A stretch of DNA of 43,553 nt from Chromera velia (taxonomy: Eukaryota > Sar > Chromeraceae), in contig JAHBMJ010005579.1 of the NCBI GenBank assembly GCA_018398765.1, positions 1,455 to 45,007 of the forward strand, read 5' to 3'. Below the pieces are notes generated by a model that made no database searches, was not told the origin of the DNA, and saw nothing but the letters and a program-made list of their open reading frames with translations. Of the stretch, positions 23,517-33,198 are shown in pieces. Numbering within the stretch: the stretch's first letter is position 1; the number at the start of each line of letters is the position of its first letter. A program made the translations under genes and the position numbers.

Positions 23517-24483
23517 GGGGGGGGGGGGGNNNNNNNNNNNNNNNNNNNNNNNNGGGGGGGGGGTGCGTTCAAGCTCTTAGGACTCCAGATCCGACGGGGT
23601 CCCTCCCGTTCGAGCTCTAAGGAGATCAGACCCCTGTGAACGGGGACCCCCCCGTTTGGAGAGCTCTAGGTAAGAAAAAGTGCTAGGTCATGAAGACAAC
23701 CTAGATGATGACCTTCATGAAGCCTAAACTATTCTCAACTCTAACTTAAAATATACTTAAACTTCTGAAATTCTAACTAAAATCTTCTTATAACATTTTG
23801 TAACTTAAGTAAAATTAACTTCAACATCAATTGAATTCAACTCTGTCATAAGGTATCATTAATCAGCTTCTAATTTTTTCTAATTTGTCATCAAACAAAG
23901 AATGGCAAAGGCAGAAACACTTGCGATATAGACATTAGGTGATTGATGTGCCCTTATGTATCAGGGCAGTCGTTGTGCGCCTGCAGAAAGGCAGCCAAAA
24001 TTCTCGGTGAGCCAGTCAGATTCTTTTTTGGCTCGTCGGTATTGTCTGCCTTAGGCCACCCCTTCCACTTGATTTTAAACCACCGTTTCTTTCTCTGAGG
24101 AGGGCCTCTCCACTCCTATCTCCGGATTGCTTCCACTTTGTACTCCTCCGAAGGGGGGCTTGCAAGAACCTGTTTCAATTTCTCAAAACGCTGCAGTGCT
24201 GCAGCGGTAAGAATGAAACGCTTTCGCTAATCGTCACAAGCAAAATCAGTGACCTCCTCTACAAAACCTCCTATTCCCTTTGTCGTCAGTGACAGACTCG
24301 AAAAAATAATTTTGATCGCGCGCACGAACTCCGTGCGCGCCCCCCCCTCCCGTTCGATCCGACGGGTCCCCCCCTCCATTCACGCTCTGCGGCCCCGTCC
24401 GAAGGACGGGGCCCCCCCGTCGGGCAGGCTCCTGCCTGCCCCGCCAACGGGGTCCCCCCCCCCCGTCCAAAAGAGATTTTACA
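23517..24483. mobile_element. Insertion bounded by G/C homopolymers, containing an assembly gap
   Basis: The copia frame stops at ACGGGGGGGG and resumes after CCCCCCCCCCCGT. The ends look like inverted G/C tracts. Internal motifs (CGTTCGAGCTCTAAGG, CGTTCAAGCTCTTAGG, CGACGGGGTCCC) recur in both orientations. A run of N at 23530-23553 lies inside the left G tract. No transposase and no clear target duplication were found. Confidence 0.55.
23530..23553. other. Assembly gap (24 N) inside a poly-G tract
   Basis: The N run is flanked on both sides by G homopolymers, so the true length of the tract is unknown. Confidence 0.95.
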
Positions 24484-24999
24484 CCCCTATCTCAGCAGAT
24501 GCATCGTGCTCTTGAGTTGAAGGGATTGAAGGAAGGAGAGCATCTTGTCTTAGTGGAGTGGGTCGATGCATCCTACAAGTTATCAAAGAAGACAGGGAGG
24601 AAGGGACTTGAATTTCAGATTGTGAGTCAGTCTGCCTTGAAGGACCTTTGTGCGCTTAGGTACGTGAATACGGTTGTATAGAGGTCAAAAGAAGAAGGCA
24701 AGAAGCTTGGCAGTACCACTGCAGCTGAGTTTCTGGCTCTGAGAGATGGATGTAAGGAAGTATACCGGTACAGGGATTTATTGAAGAAGCTGTTCGGGTG
24801 TGAGATTCCTGTCATAATGGTGAGTGATTCTCAGCCACTCATGTTTTAACTCGCGAGTGGCCAGTCCATGAGTGAGCCTCAATTTCAGGGGGAGCTTGAT
24901 TACACTCGTGAAATGATCAAAGAGTTGAATGCAAATGTGAAGTGGGTGCCTACAGGATCTCAGTATGCCGATAGACAGACTAAATTCCTGTATGTATGA
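24484..24999 (+). CDS. copia RNase H, C-terminal end of pol
   Basis: The frame carries HLVLVEWVDASYKLSKKTGRK, STTAAEFLALRDGCKE, MVSDSQPLM, QGELDYTREMIKEL and KWVPTGSQYADRQTKFL, in the order of copia RNase H. TAG occurs at 24679 and TAA at 24847; the terminal stop is TGA at 24997. The frame is the same as the reverse transcriptase segment upstream. Confidence 0.85.
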
Positions 25000-25055
25000 C
25001 TCGCCTGCTCTGCTTCTTGCATGGATTGATTCATGTGTTCGATGTATGTCAATTC

Positions 25056-25066
25056 ATGGGGGGTGA
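25056..25066 (+). promoter_or_regulatory. Polypurine tract before 3' LTR
   Basis: ATGGGGGGTGA lies directly upstream of the 3' LTR, where plus-strand priming is expected. Confidence 0.6.
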
Positions 25067-25067
25067 T

Positions 25068-25328
25068 TGTGAAGTTGAGCAGGCATGCAGGCAACCGGGG
25101 GACGCGCGGAAACGGGACTGACGTGTCATAGGCGGGCCCAGGACGCGCGGCTCAGTCGGATCCATGTTGCACGGTTAAATCGATTGCATCCGATTGATTG
25201 TTTAAGATTGACAGATCTTGACACAGAAGTCGGAAGCAGCATATCATTCCGACTTCCTTGACTGACAAACTTTCCTATAAAGTAGATGTCCCTTCCCTGA
25301 TCGTAGCCTAAGCCTCCTATATTCTACA
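25068..25328 (+). repeat. 3' LTR of copia element
   Basis: Direct repeat of 9957-10220, starting TGTGAAGTTGAGCA and ending ATTCTACA. It is followed by ATTAG, the probable target duplication. Confidence 0.92.
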
Positions 25329-25614
25329 ATTAGCATCTATCTACATATTCATTTAATCAAGCTTATATCACTTTAAACAATCAATTTAAAACAATTTTAT
25401 CTTCTATTATTGTACGATGTATTATCGTAGATGTTACTATGAGATATACTAAAAAAATTCTATAGCATTTTTCTTAGTTTTCTAAAATAATGCCTAGTAT
25501 TTTTTTTTTACAAAAAATAAATACCTAGTATTTTAATAGTATTTACTTAGATTACCCTAGAGTATGCAGAGCATCTATCATAGTAGTTTGTCTGTCCGAA
25601 CAAGGCAAACCGTG

Positions 25615-26660
25615 TTGGGTCCACCGGATTGGAAGAATTTATGACTGTTAATCCAACCATCAAGAGAAGGAAAAAAGCCACTAAGGTTAGCCGTCTCCTC
25701 TTCTTAAGAGCAGTGATCAACCGAGAAGTTGATGAATGAATTGATACTTGTTTAGAAAAGGCCGCTTCACGGGGGGCAGTTTTGCAGTTTGGCAGAGGTG
25801 TCAGACCGAATGTGTTCCAAACGTCTTATCCTAGCGTCTTATCCTACTGCCCAACGTTCGTCTCTCCTCTTCTTTTCCTCTACTTTTCCCTCATCCCCTT
25901 AGTCCCCCCGTTTTATTTCCCTCCCTCGTGCTACGATCTGGTCTTCAGGCCCTTTTTCGGCCTTGCTGTATATGTTGCTCGGTGGTCGCCCCCATACACC
26001 TTATAGAGGGCTGGAAAACGTGGTTTGCCCTGCATGCAGGGGCAAAGCAGACGATCTGCTGCACCGATTGACTGAATACACAGAAACAAGAGCAGATCGA
26101 GAGGCTCTAAATGTAATTGTAACCGAAATTAAAGCCAAATTAGACAGAGCCCAAGAAAGAGAGAGAAAGTGGTTGCTATTGAAAGACTCCACCCCTTTAA
26201 AACACGCAACGTAAAGCAAATTGTTGGCATAAATGAAGGTCACCCTGACACTTAGACACTCAGCCATACCGGCCCTGCGACTCTTACGAAACATCTGTCT
26301 GCGCCCTCTATCGTAAGGCCTGTGATTCGATGCATGTGATGGTTACTTACCTCTTTCCCCGTCTTACCTTTTGAATGTTCTTTTTCCATCTCCTAAATAC
26401 ATCTCCTGTCCCCCTTCTCCACCGGTCTTCTTGTCTGCCTTTACTGCCTGAGAGTCTCCATTGCAGTCGTTGTACTCCTCTCACAGAAGGGAAACGACAT
26501 CAGCGATTTAGAAAGCATCTTCTAGATGCAGGGTGTTTAGAGTTGCGAGAGTGAAGCCCCCTCCCGTTGTATGATGCAGGTCTGACAAAGGGGCAATAAG
26601 GCATTGTCTTAGACTTATGCATTGCATGATGGCCTATAGACCGATAAATAATGGCATATG
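25615..26660 (+). mobile_element. LINE-like fragment, right half
   Basis: It begins in frame with the fragment ending at 9619. Later text includes VVCPACRGKADDLLHRLTE, a C-x2-C...H arrangement like the C-terminal zinc motifs of LINE ORF2 proteins. Its 3' end, ATGGCCTATAGACCGATAAATAATGGC followed by ATG/ATA repeats near 26640, matches the tail style of the LINE at 27660-27723. It is degraded: a TGA lies near 25738 and there is at least one frame change. Confidence 0.5.
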
Positions 26661-26876
26661 ATAATGATGATAATAAAAAAATATGTACACAAAATATATG
26701 ATATAAGACTCTGTGACTGAGAATTCCTTTAAGAAAGTTTGTTTGGTGAATGAATGAAATAAAAAGCTGTTTATACATTGAAGAAGTGAGATAGACATAT
26801 TAGATATATATTTAGATATATATTCTTTAAATTGAAAATATAATTAATATAAGAATATATATACTAATAGAGATCA

Positions 26877-27723
26877 AGCATGGTGCGTGTGAGGCAGGTG
26901 ACGAACCAGCCTTGTCAGGAGCGTACTTTTGACGCCGCTCTCCAGCGTGTGTTTAGATTGTGTATGATTGAGAACACCGTCCGACTTGCCAGACTCCGGT
27001 GGCTGGGGCATGTTGGGAGGATGGGGGGAGAGCGTCTTCCCTGTTAGTTGTTGTTTGGGCATCTCCAAGGAGAGCGCCCCCTTGGTCGACCCCTCTTTCG
27101 TTGGAGCGACTGTGTTCTCTCTGATTTCCGCCTTCTGGAAATCAATGAGGCCAAGTGGCAGACACTTGCCTCTCATAGAAGCAGGTGGAGGGCGTTAATT
27201 CAAGATGGGGTGAAAAAGGTAGAGGAAAGAGCAGCAGAGGAAAAAGAAAAGAAAAAGGATGTGAAAAAGGGGCAGAGAGATGGAGATACGAAGTGTGAGG
27301 CATGTGGACAAACATTTTTTACCCCCCCAGAGCTTCGCATTCACACAAAGCAAAGCACACAAGGACCTTGCCCCCAGACAGCCAGAGCAGCCGAAGAAGG
27401 CAGTCAAAAAAAAGAAGGGAAGCTAGGTTCAGAGCTACTAGGTGAAGGAAATTCTTAGGAAGTACAAGCAGGGAAGAGGATGGTGTTATGAGGTGGCGTG
27501 GCATGGCTGGCAGTCAACATCACATGAAGCAGCCTCGCTCATGCGCAAGCACGCCCTGCCAGAAGTGGAAGAGTTTGAGAAAAAATGCAGTTGTTAAGCT
27601 ATTTACCAAATGTTGTGAAATGAGGGTCCATCATTTAACAATCTGCCTTGCGTATTGTGACTTGCCGAACGCTAAACGCCTATTATGGGCCGATAGCGAT
27701 GGCGTATGATGATGATGATGATG
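26877..27723 (+). mobile_element. 5'-truncated LINE copy with 55-bp target-site duplication
   Basis: The insert is flanked by 26822-26876 and 27724-27778, which are identical except for one base over 55 bp. It ends in an (ATG)n tail, as do LINEs with microsatellite tails. Its coding part is described separately (26880-27491). Confidence 0.88.
26880..27491 (+). pseudogene. LINE ORF2 C-terminal segment
   Basis: The frame reads ARLRWLGHVGRMGGERLPC, then TAG, then LLFGHLQGERPLGRP and FRWSDCVLSDF. This is the widely conserved C-terminal block of LINE polyproteins. A C2H2-type finger, CEACGQTFFTPPELRIHTK, follows (about 27295-27351). A second TAG lies at 27456 and the frame ends at TGA 27489. In related elements a Gln or other polar residue often sits where the first TAG is. 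A short MRKHALPEVEEFEKK segment continues in another frame. The copy has no RT domain and cannot be autonomous. Confidence 0.8.
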
Positions 27724-27778
27724 ATTCTTTAAATTGAAAATATAATTAATATAAGAATATATATACTAGTAGAGATCA

Positions 27779-28203
27779 TGCCTAGGCAGAAGCTATCACA
27801 GCTAGAACATATCTACAATGGCTATAAAATTAGTAGTCAATACTAGTTATACAGTAGACTTCTATTAAGTCCAAAACATATAGCAGTAGGTGAACTAATA
27901 CTTGTACTGGTACTTGCAAAAAAAATTATAAAACCAGCACTGGCAACCACGCTTTGATGCACGTTGTCATACGAACAGATGTACGAGGTTATGCGCGCAA
28001 CGCCGCGCATTACCACCAGCGTTTAATCTCATATAGCTATAATTTCGGGCCATTTTTCGGCAACGAATCACGTTAATTGGATAGAATGAAAAACGAATAT
28101 TACATGCGCATGATCGATCTTACATGCAATCGGGCCGGAGATCTCAATTTCAATTTGTACGTCAGTCTCTGTGCCAGCTTGGACCACATTTGCCGCGCTT
28201 GAC
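27779..28203. other. Spacer without a gene
   Basis: AT-rich up to about 27950, then mixed composition. No coding or repeat structure was recognised. Confidence 0.55.
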
Positions 28204-28425
28204 GAACACAAAAACGCACGAGCGTACGTGCGGACAAAAGAGGCACGAGTGTATGCAAGCGTACGAAAAAAGGCACGAGTATGCGTGCGGACAAAACAAG
28301 ACACAAGTGTGCGTGCAGACGAAAAAAGGCACGAGTATGCGTGCGGACAAAAAAAGGCACGAGTGTATGCGTGCGAACAAAAAAAGGCACGAGTGTATGC
28401 GTGCGGACAAAAAAATCACGAAAAT
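28204..28425. repeat. 27-30 bp minisatellite, about eight units
   Basis: The unit is GCGTGCGGACAAAAAAAGGC followed by ACGAGTGTAT, with variants. Its ORFs (KARVCVRTK-like on plus, VPFFVRTHT-like on minus) are repeat-derived; no exon join or start context supports translation. Confidence 0.85.
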
Positions 28426-28499
28426 GCGTCAGTCCGGCTCCTCTGTTCCCTTTGATTCATCTCCACTGTCTATGCAAGGTGCGCAAGAGATCAATGAAG

Positions 28500-28863
28500 G
28501 TCTCTCTGTCTCTCTGTCTCTCTGTCTGTCTGTCTGTCTGTCTGTCTGTTAGTCTGTCAGTCTGTCAGTCTGTCAGTCTGTCAGTCTGTCTGTCTGTCTC
28601 TCTGTCTCTCTGTCTGTCTGTCTGTCTGTCTCTCTGTCTCTCTGTCTCTCTGTCTGTCAGTCTGTCAGTCTGTCAGTCTGTCAGTCTGTCTCTCTGTCTG
28701 TCTGTCTCTCTGTCTCTCTGTCTCTCTGTCTCTCTGTCTGTCAGTCTGTCAGTCTGTCAGTCTGTCAGTCTCTCTGTCTGTCAGTCTGTCAGTCTGTCAG
28801 TCTGTCAGTCTGTCAGTCTGTCTGTCTGTCTGTCTGTCAGTCTGTCAGTCTGTCAGTCTGTCA

Positions 28864-28898
<35 letters not shown>
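28500..28898. repeat. CTGT/CAGT/CTCT tetranucleotide array, about 400 bp
   Basis: Alternating blocks of TCTG, TCAG and TCTC units form higher-order patterns. The [10 protein letters not shown]-type ORF over it is a repeat artefact. Confidence 0.92.
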
Positions 28899-28899
<1 letters not shown>

Positions 28900-29493
28900 G
28901 GTTGTGCATATGCGTGCACATACAATTTATGAGGAAAAGGAGCGGGAGGGAAGAACACTTGCAGAGAAGAACAGACGGACGGATTGACGACTTCATTGTT
29001 GCAGATGCCGTGCAGGCATGCCGGTTGACATGAGAAAATGCTTTCAGCGCCCTCAAGAAGTAGCGCGGCACAGCGGCACTGTGATATTCACTCGCAGACA
29101 CACGAGTGGTGATATTTCATTCAAGCCAATGAAGCAAAGAATACAAATTTGGTTGCCTGCCCCAATAGTTCAATCAGGAATGCACCATGGAGGAGACAAG
29201 ACATGATTTGATCATGCGTGAATAGGCGGCGTCCATTTGCGCGCATGGTCGGTCAAGAAAATTTGAGGACTTATGAGAGGCAGCACTTCTTTTCTTTCTT
29301 CTTCTTTCCTTTTTTTTCTTTTTTGGGCAGCATGAGAATGGGCATACAGTCAGTCACACAACTATCGGACACTCTGGTTGATGACATGAGAGTGACGACC
29401 CTTGGGAGCGTGAGGGTCTTGCAGCAAGTCGACAGAAAGCCAAGAGTCAGACAAAAATTGGCCAAACGTCAGACGCAAGATCGGTCAGCCAGT

Positions 29494-29746
29494 CTATTCA
29501 GCGGCTGGTGTCTCCCCGAAGTATGGCAGGTAGGGCTGCGCAACCTGACACAGATTTCGGAAGTTGCCGACGTCCGGGCTGTCGGGGTTGACGATGAGGA
29601 AATCAGTGAAACCAAATAAGCCCTCGTCTTGTACGAAATTTAGAATCACCTCTCTTGGCGTGGCTGGATTGAAAGTCGTCGCGCCTGACGAGGGGAAGCC
29701 CTCGCGCCAGAAATAACCGGAAGCCTGCAGTACAGTTCAGTATCCG

Positions 29747-29778
<32 letters not shown>

Positions 29779-29879
29779 TTTTTTCTTTTCTTTCCTTTCC
29801 TTTTTTCTTTTCTTTCCTTTCTTCTTTCTTTCTTAATTTCTTTCTTTCTTTCTTTCTTTTTCCCTTTCTTCCTTCCTTC

Positions 29880-29910
<31 letters not shown>

Positions 29911-29923
29911 TTTTCCTCCCTCC

Positions 29924-29954
<31 letters not shown>

Positions 29955-31905
29955 TCAATCCGGATCGGACGTATGGTTGCACTCTGAGGCTTCCTTCACT
30001 CAAACAGCGCTATCCATATACAGGTTCCGTCTCGTGGAGAAGAAACCAAGATGAGTCCTTCAAGCACATCCCGCACTTTCCTGTCTGAGCAACAGAGAAG
30101 AAAGACACAACGCACAAGGGGCATGCATGGAGAGAAAAAGAGGACCATGGCATGCATGCAACTATATACTCGACTCTCTGAACGGACTGACGGTGTGCCA
30201 CTGGTATCTGGAATCCGGAGTCAGGTCGCCGTTCAGGTCGTAGGCCCAGTACCGGCTGCTCTCCCACCCGGCATTTTCGAAACCTTGCACTGCTGCTATC
30301 TGGAGTCCCGCAGTGCGGGCGAATGTCCCGCTTTGGGTCTGAACAATTCGTCCCGCGAGAATCCTGTTACCGGCGATGTGCCAAATGTCCACGGAGTCCA
30401 CCACCAGCAATTCAGCGCCATCTCCAAAGGCGTTCACGCAGGATTCCTGTGATCGGATTCGAATGCTCAATTGGTCGTCAAAGCCCACACACCGGACCTG
30501 GCCGAGGGCAATGTCGTTGTCAGACCTCGGTGCACGGACCATACCGTCGGGACACTCAGGGAGAGTTGGAGGGAGTTCTTCGAGCTCACAGTTCGTGCCG
30601 TAGAAGGGGAATGGGCAGGAGCAGATGGGACCCAAAGCACCGTTCTGGCACACACCACCGTTCAGGCAGGAGTTGGGGGCGCAAAACGAAGGAATTTCTT
30701 CGAGCTCACAGTTCGTGCCGTAGAAGGGGAAGGGGCAAGAGCAGATGGCACTAAAAGCACCGTTCTGGCACACACCGTTGTTCAGGCAGGGGTTGGGGGC
30801 GCAAAACGAAGGAAGTTCTTCGAGCTCACAGTTCGTGCCGTAGAAGGGGAAGGGGCAGGAGCAGATGGCACCCAAAGCACCGATCTGGCACACACCGCCG
30901 TTCTGGCAAGGGTTAGGGTCGCAAAACTCGGGACAGAGTTCTTCGAGCTCACAGTTCGTTCCGTAGAAGGGGAAGGGGCACGAACAGATGGGACCTAAAG
31001 CACCGTTCTGGCACACACCGTCATTTAGGCAGGGGTTGGGGTCACACATGTCCGTCAAGACGTTGAGCTCGCAGGTCTGACCAAACCAGGGGAAAGGGCA
31101 GGAGCAGTAGTAGTCGGATCGTCCCTTGCCGATGTCAACACAGATGCCGCCTACATGCATCCATGCAGCAGAGGAGAAAGGTTTGTAAGCAAGATGCATG
31201 CTCACCCGTACACATTAGGAAGGAGCGCTTCCATGGATGGAGCAAGTTCAGCTGGTCCTTTTCTTTCTGACTTTGGCTTCATGACATAAATGAGAGTCAC
31301 CATGCAGCATATATATTGGGTTTTGCATCAAGCTCACAAGTTGATCGCATTTGTTGCAGGGCCTGTGGTTGAATGAGCTCATATCTGTATGTAAAAAAGT
31401 TGCGAGGCCAACAGAATGCATGGCGTTACAGGAAGACAGAGAGTAGAGCAAGTCAGACTAACCATTCTGACAGGGGATGTCAATGCAGGCATTGTAGTCT
31501 CTCGTCTGTGTCTCCTTTTCCTTGCCATTGTAGTCTTTCGTCTTCGTCTCCCCTTCCTTGCTGTCGTAGGCATTCGTCTTTGTGTCCTCTTTCTTGCCAT
31601 TGATGTCGAAGTTCAGAGGAAATTTCAGGTTCTCGGCGAGCTTTCCTGCACGCAACACGCATGCATGCATGCACCTGAATGCTCATGCAACACATCGATC
31701 GCGGAAAAGACATGCATGAATGAGTCAGGGAGGAAGAAGCATCTGTTACCATGTGGCAAAGCAGTCTAGAAAGGGCGGTGCAAAAGAGAAGAACTAAAAG
31801 CGCAATGTATATAGCCTCTGGGGGCAGCATTTTGAACCAACCAAAGTCAACAGCCGCGTAAGCTGAGGTGGCGACGCATGCCAGTGCAGCAGCGAGGAAC
31901 TTCAT
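29494..31905 (-). CDS. Secreted EGF-repeat protein (five EGF-like modules)
   Basis: Minus-strand exons are 31905-31842, 31645-31463, 31150-30192 and 29724-29494, in phase throughout (478 codons before TAG). The start MKFLAAALACVATSAYA is a typical signal peptide. A short Lys/Thr/Glu-rich repeat region follows (ETKTKDYNGKEKETQTRDYN), then five EGF modules: one CIDIPCQNGGICV-type and four near-identical ones ending CSCPFPFYGTNCELEEL. The C-terminal part, about 200 residues with few Cys (LNGDLTPDSRYQW, EVILNFVQDEGLFGFTDF), is not recognised. The donor of exon 1 (GTTGGT) is weak, so that junction is least certain. The stop is TAG at 29494; if TAG is sense, two more codons lead to TGA at 29485. 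Likely an extracellular adhesion or surface protein. Confidence 0.82.
29749..29958. repeat. (CTTT)n/(CCTT)n microsatellite in EGF gene intron
   Basis: A pyrimidine-only tract on the plus strand (purine-only in the sense of the gene) within intron 29725-30191. Such tracts can adopt triplex structures. Confidence 0.88.
30576..31055 (-). repeat. Tandem 120-bp coding repeat (EGF modules 2-5)
   Basis: Four units share long identical blocks, for example the DNA for CSCPFPFYGTNCELEE. Synonymous positions also agree, which points to recent duplication or gene conversion. Confidence 0.85.
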
Positions 31906-32775
31906 TGCAAATTCTGATCTGAGAGTGAAGTACGGTCTAACTAATTGACTAAGACAGAAAGCCTGTTACTCGTTCGACCACTGTACGGAGGAAGACTCAG
32001 GAAGAAACAAATCCTTTGCCTGTCGATCAGCTGCTTTTAAAGCTCTGCATGACAAACACTACCAATATGTACCAATCTCTGTGCAGCATGCAACGTGCAT
32101 GCACGTGCGAAGTCATATCTTTCTTTAAAATTAGCTATATAGTGTCTCGATCTCTGCGGCGAAGTCATCTAGTTTATTGTTTTATAGTTTATAGTTTGGT
32201 TAAGTTTGGTCGGTGTACGCCTGTGCGCCGGGTACACCAAACATGGCCAGCCCCCCCACTAGTATACATGGGTTAGTGTTGGTCTGCTTTGTGGCGTTAT
32301 CTAGTGAGGTCCTGGACAAAAAACCCACACAAGCATGCAGACTTGCGTCTATGGGAAAAACAGGCCTAAACGCCATCAAAACGCTCCAGCGGCATTGATA
32401 ATCTGCATCTCGATTAATTGTCAGGCGCCGCCCTACATAAAGGAGACCGGTAAGGAGACCAACTGAAAGCGGTTCACCAGCTTCGATCAACCCCTACCTC
32501 CAAGAGCCGGCAGCTAAAAAGCCTCCTCCAAACGCCCTTTTCCCACCCCCCCATGCCACGCGGATGTGGTGAAGTACGCGTGCGGTGATGTTCATGTATC
32601 AATGGATATATATATAGACGGTGTGGTGTCTATTGATGTTCAGAGCCAGCGCATAAGCTAAAACGGGTCACACCACGCAGAGGTAACAGTACGTCACTCA
32701 GTATCATATAGCCAGGTTTGACTAAAAGCAGACTAAGGGGGGCTACGGGCAGTATAAGGCAGTGAGTACGTCCAC
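31906..32775. other. Upstream region of the EGF gene, no other gene seen
   Basis: This spacer holds the 5' flank of the minus-strand EGF gene. No clear TATA box or conserved promoter element could be assigned, and ORFs are short and overlap on both strands. Confidence 0.5.
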
Positions 32776-32883
32776 ATACACACCCACCTAACACTTAGTA
32801 CACCTATACACACTAATATATGCATACACACGAACACTTACACATACTTACACACAGACACACATACCCACATACACACACAC

Positions 32884-32923
<40 letters not shown>

Positions 32924-33066
32924 GCACACACACACACATACACACACATACATACATGCAGAGCACACACACATACACAGACTTTGAGCATATACATATA
33001 CACACACATACATATACACACACACATGCATACACACATACACACATATACACACACTCACACACA

Positions 33067-33138
<72 letters not shown>

Positions 33139-33163
33139 TACATACATACATACATACGTATAC
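32776..33163. repeat. CA/CATA microsatellite, nearly 400 bp
   Basis: Interrupted CA tract ending in a (CATA)n block. All long ORFs over it (Cys/Val or His/Thr repeats) are artefacts. Confidence 0.9.
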
Positions 33164-33164
33164 A

Positions 33165-33165
33165 C

Positions 33166-33198
<33 letters not shown>
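33165..33198. repeat. (TTAG)8, probable LINE tail
   Basis: Eight TTAG units adjoin the 3' end of the minus-strand LINE. Read on that strand it is (CTAA)n, comparable to the microsatellite tails of the other LINEs here. Confidence 0.75.

Larger units (their letters stand above)
9957..25328 (+). mobile_element. Ty1/copia LTR retrotransposon with nested insertions
   Basis: Two direct repeats of 264 and 261 bp (9957-10220, 25068-25328) start TGTGAAGTTGAGCA and end TATTCTACA. They bracket gag, integrase, reverse transcriptase and RNase H in copia order. The flanks GTTAG and ATTAG are a probable 5-bp target duplication with one mismatch. The internal region is interrupted by a 7.5-kb element (13353-20893), probably by about 0.5 kb at 21210-21711, and by about 1 kb at 23517-24483. 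In-frame stops in the coding parts are mostly TAG. Confidence 0.93.
9620..25614. mobile_element. DNA element with 34-bp terminal inverted repeats (CACTA-like), split by a copia insertion
   Basis: The left terminus (9620-9653) and the reverse complement of the right terminus (25581-25614) agree at 33 of 34 positions and begin CACGGTTTGCC. Both ends are flanked by TT, a possible 2-bp target duplication supported by frame restoration in the surrounding LINE. Without the copia insertion the element is about 620 bp, AT-rich and non-coding, so it is a MITE. CAC...GTG ends with a 2-3 bp duplication suggest the CACTA/EnSpm group, but no transposase is present to confirm this. Confidence 0.75.

Noticed and set aside
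28500-28898. A Ser/Val/Cys/Leu-rich protein on the plus strand
   Set aside because: It is a direct translation of the CTGT array with no splice or start context.
30192-30560. C-type lectin domain after the EGF modules
   Set aside because: The Cys spacing and WIG/WND-type motifs are not present, so I left this region unassigned.
30323-30998. Plus-strand ORFs across the EGF exon
   Set aside because: They are antisense shadows of the tandem EGF modules; the minus frame has the Cys pattern, signal peptide and splice joins.
33165-33198. Telomere-like repeat from TTAG units
   Set aside because: The tract is short, internal, four bases per unit and adjoins a LINE 3' end, so a LINE tail explains it better.
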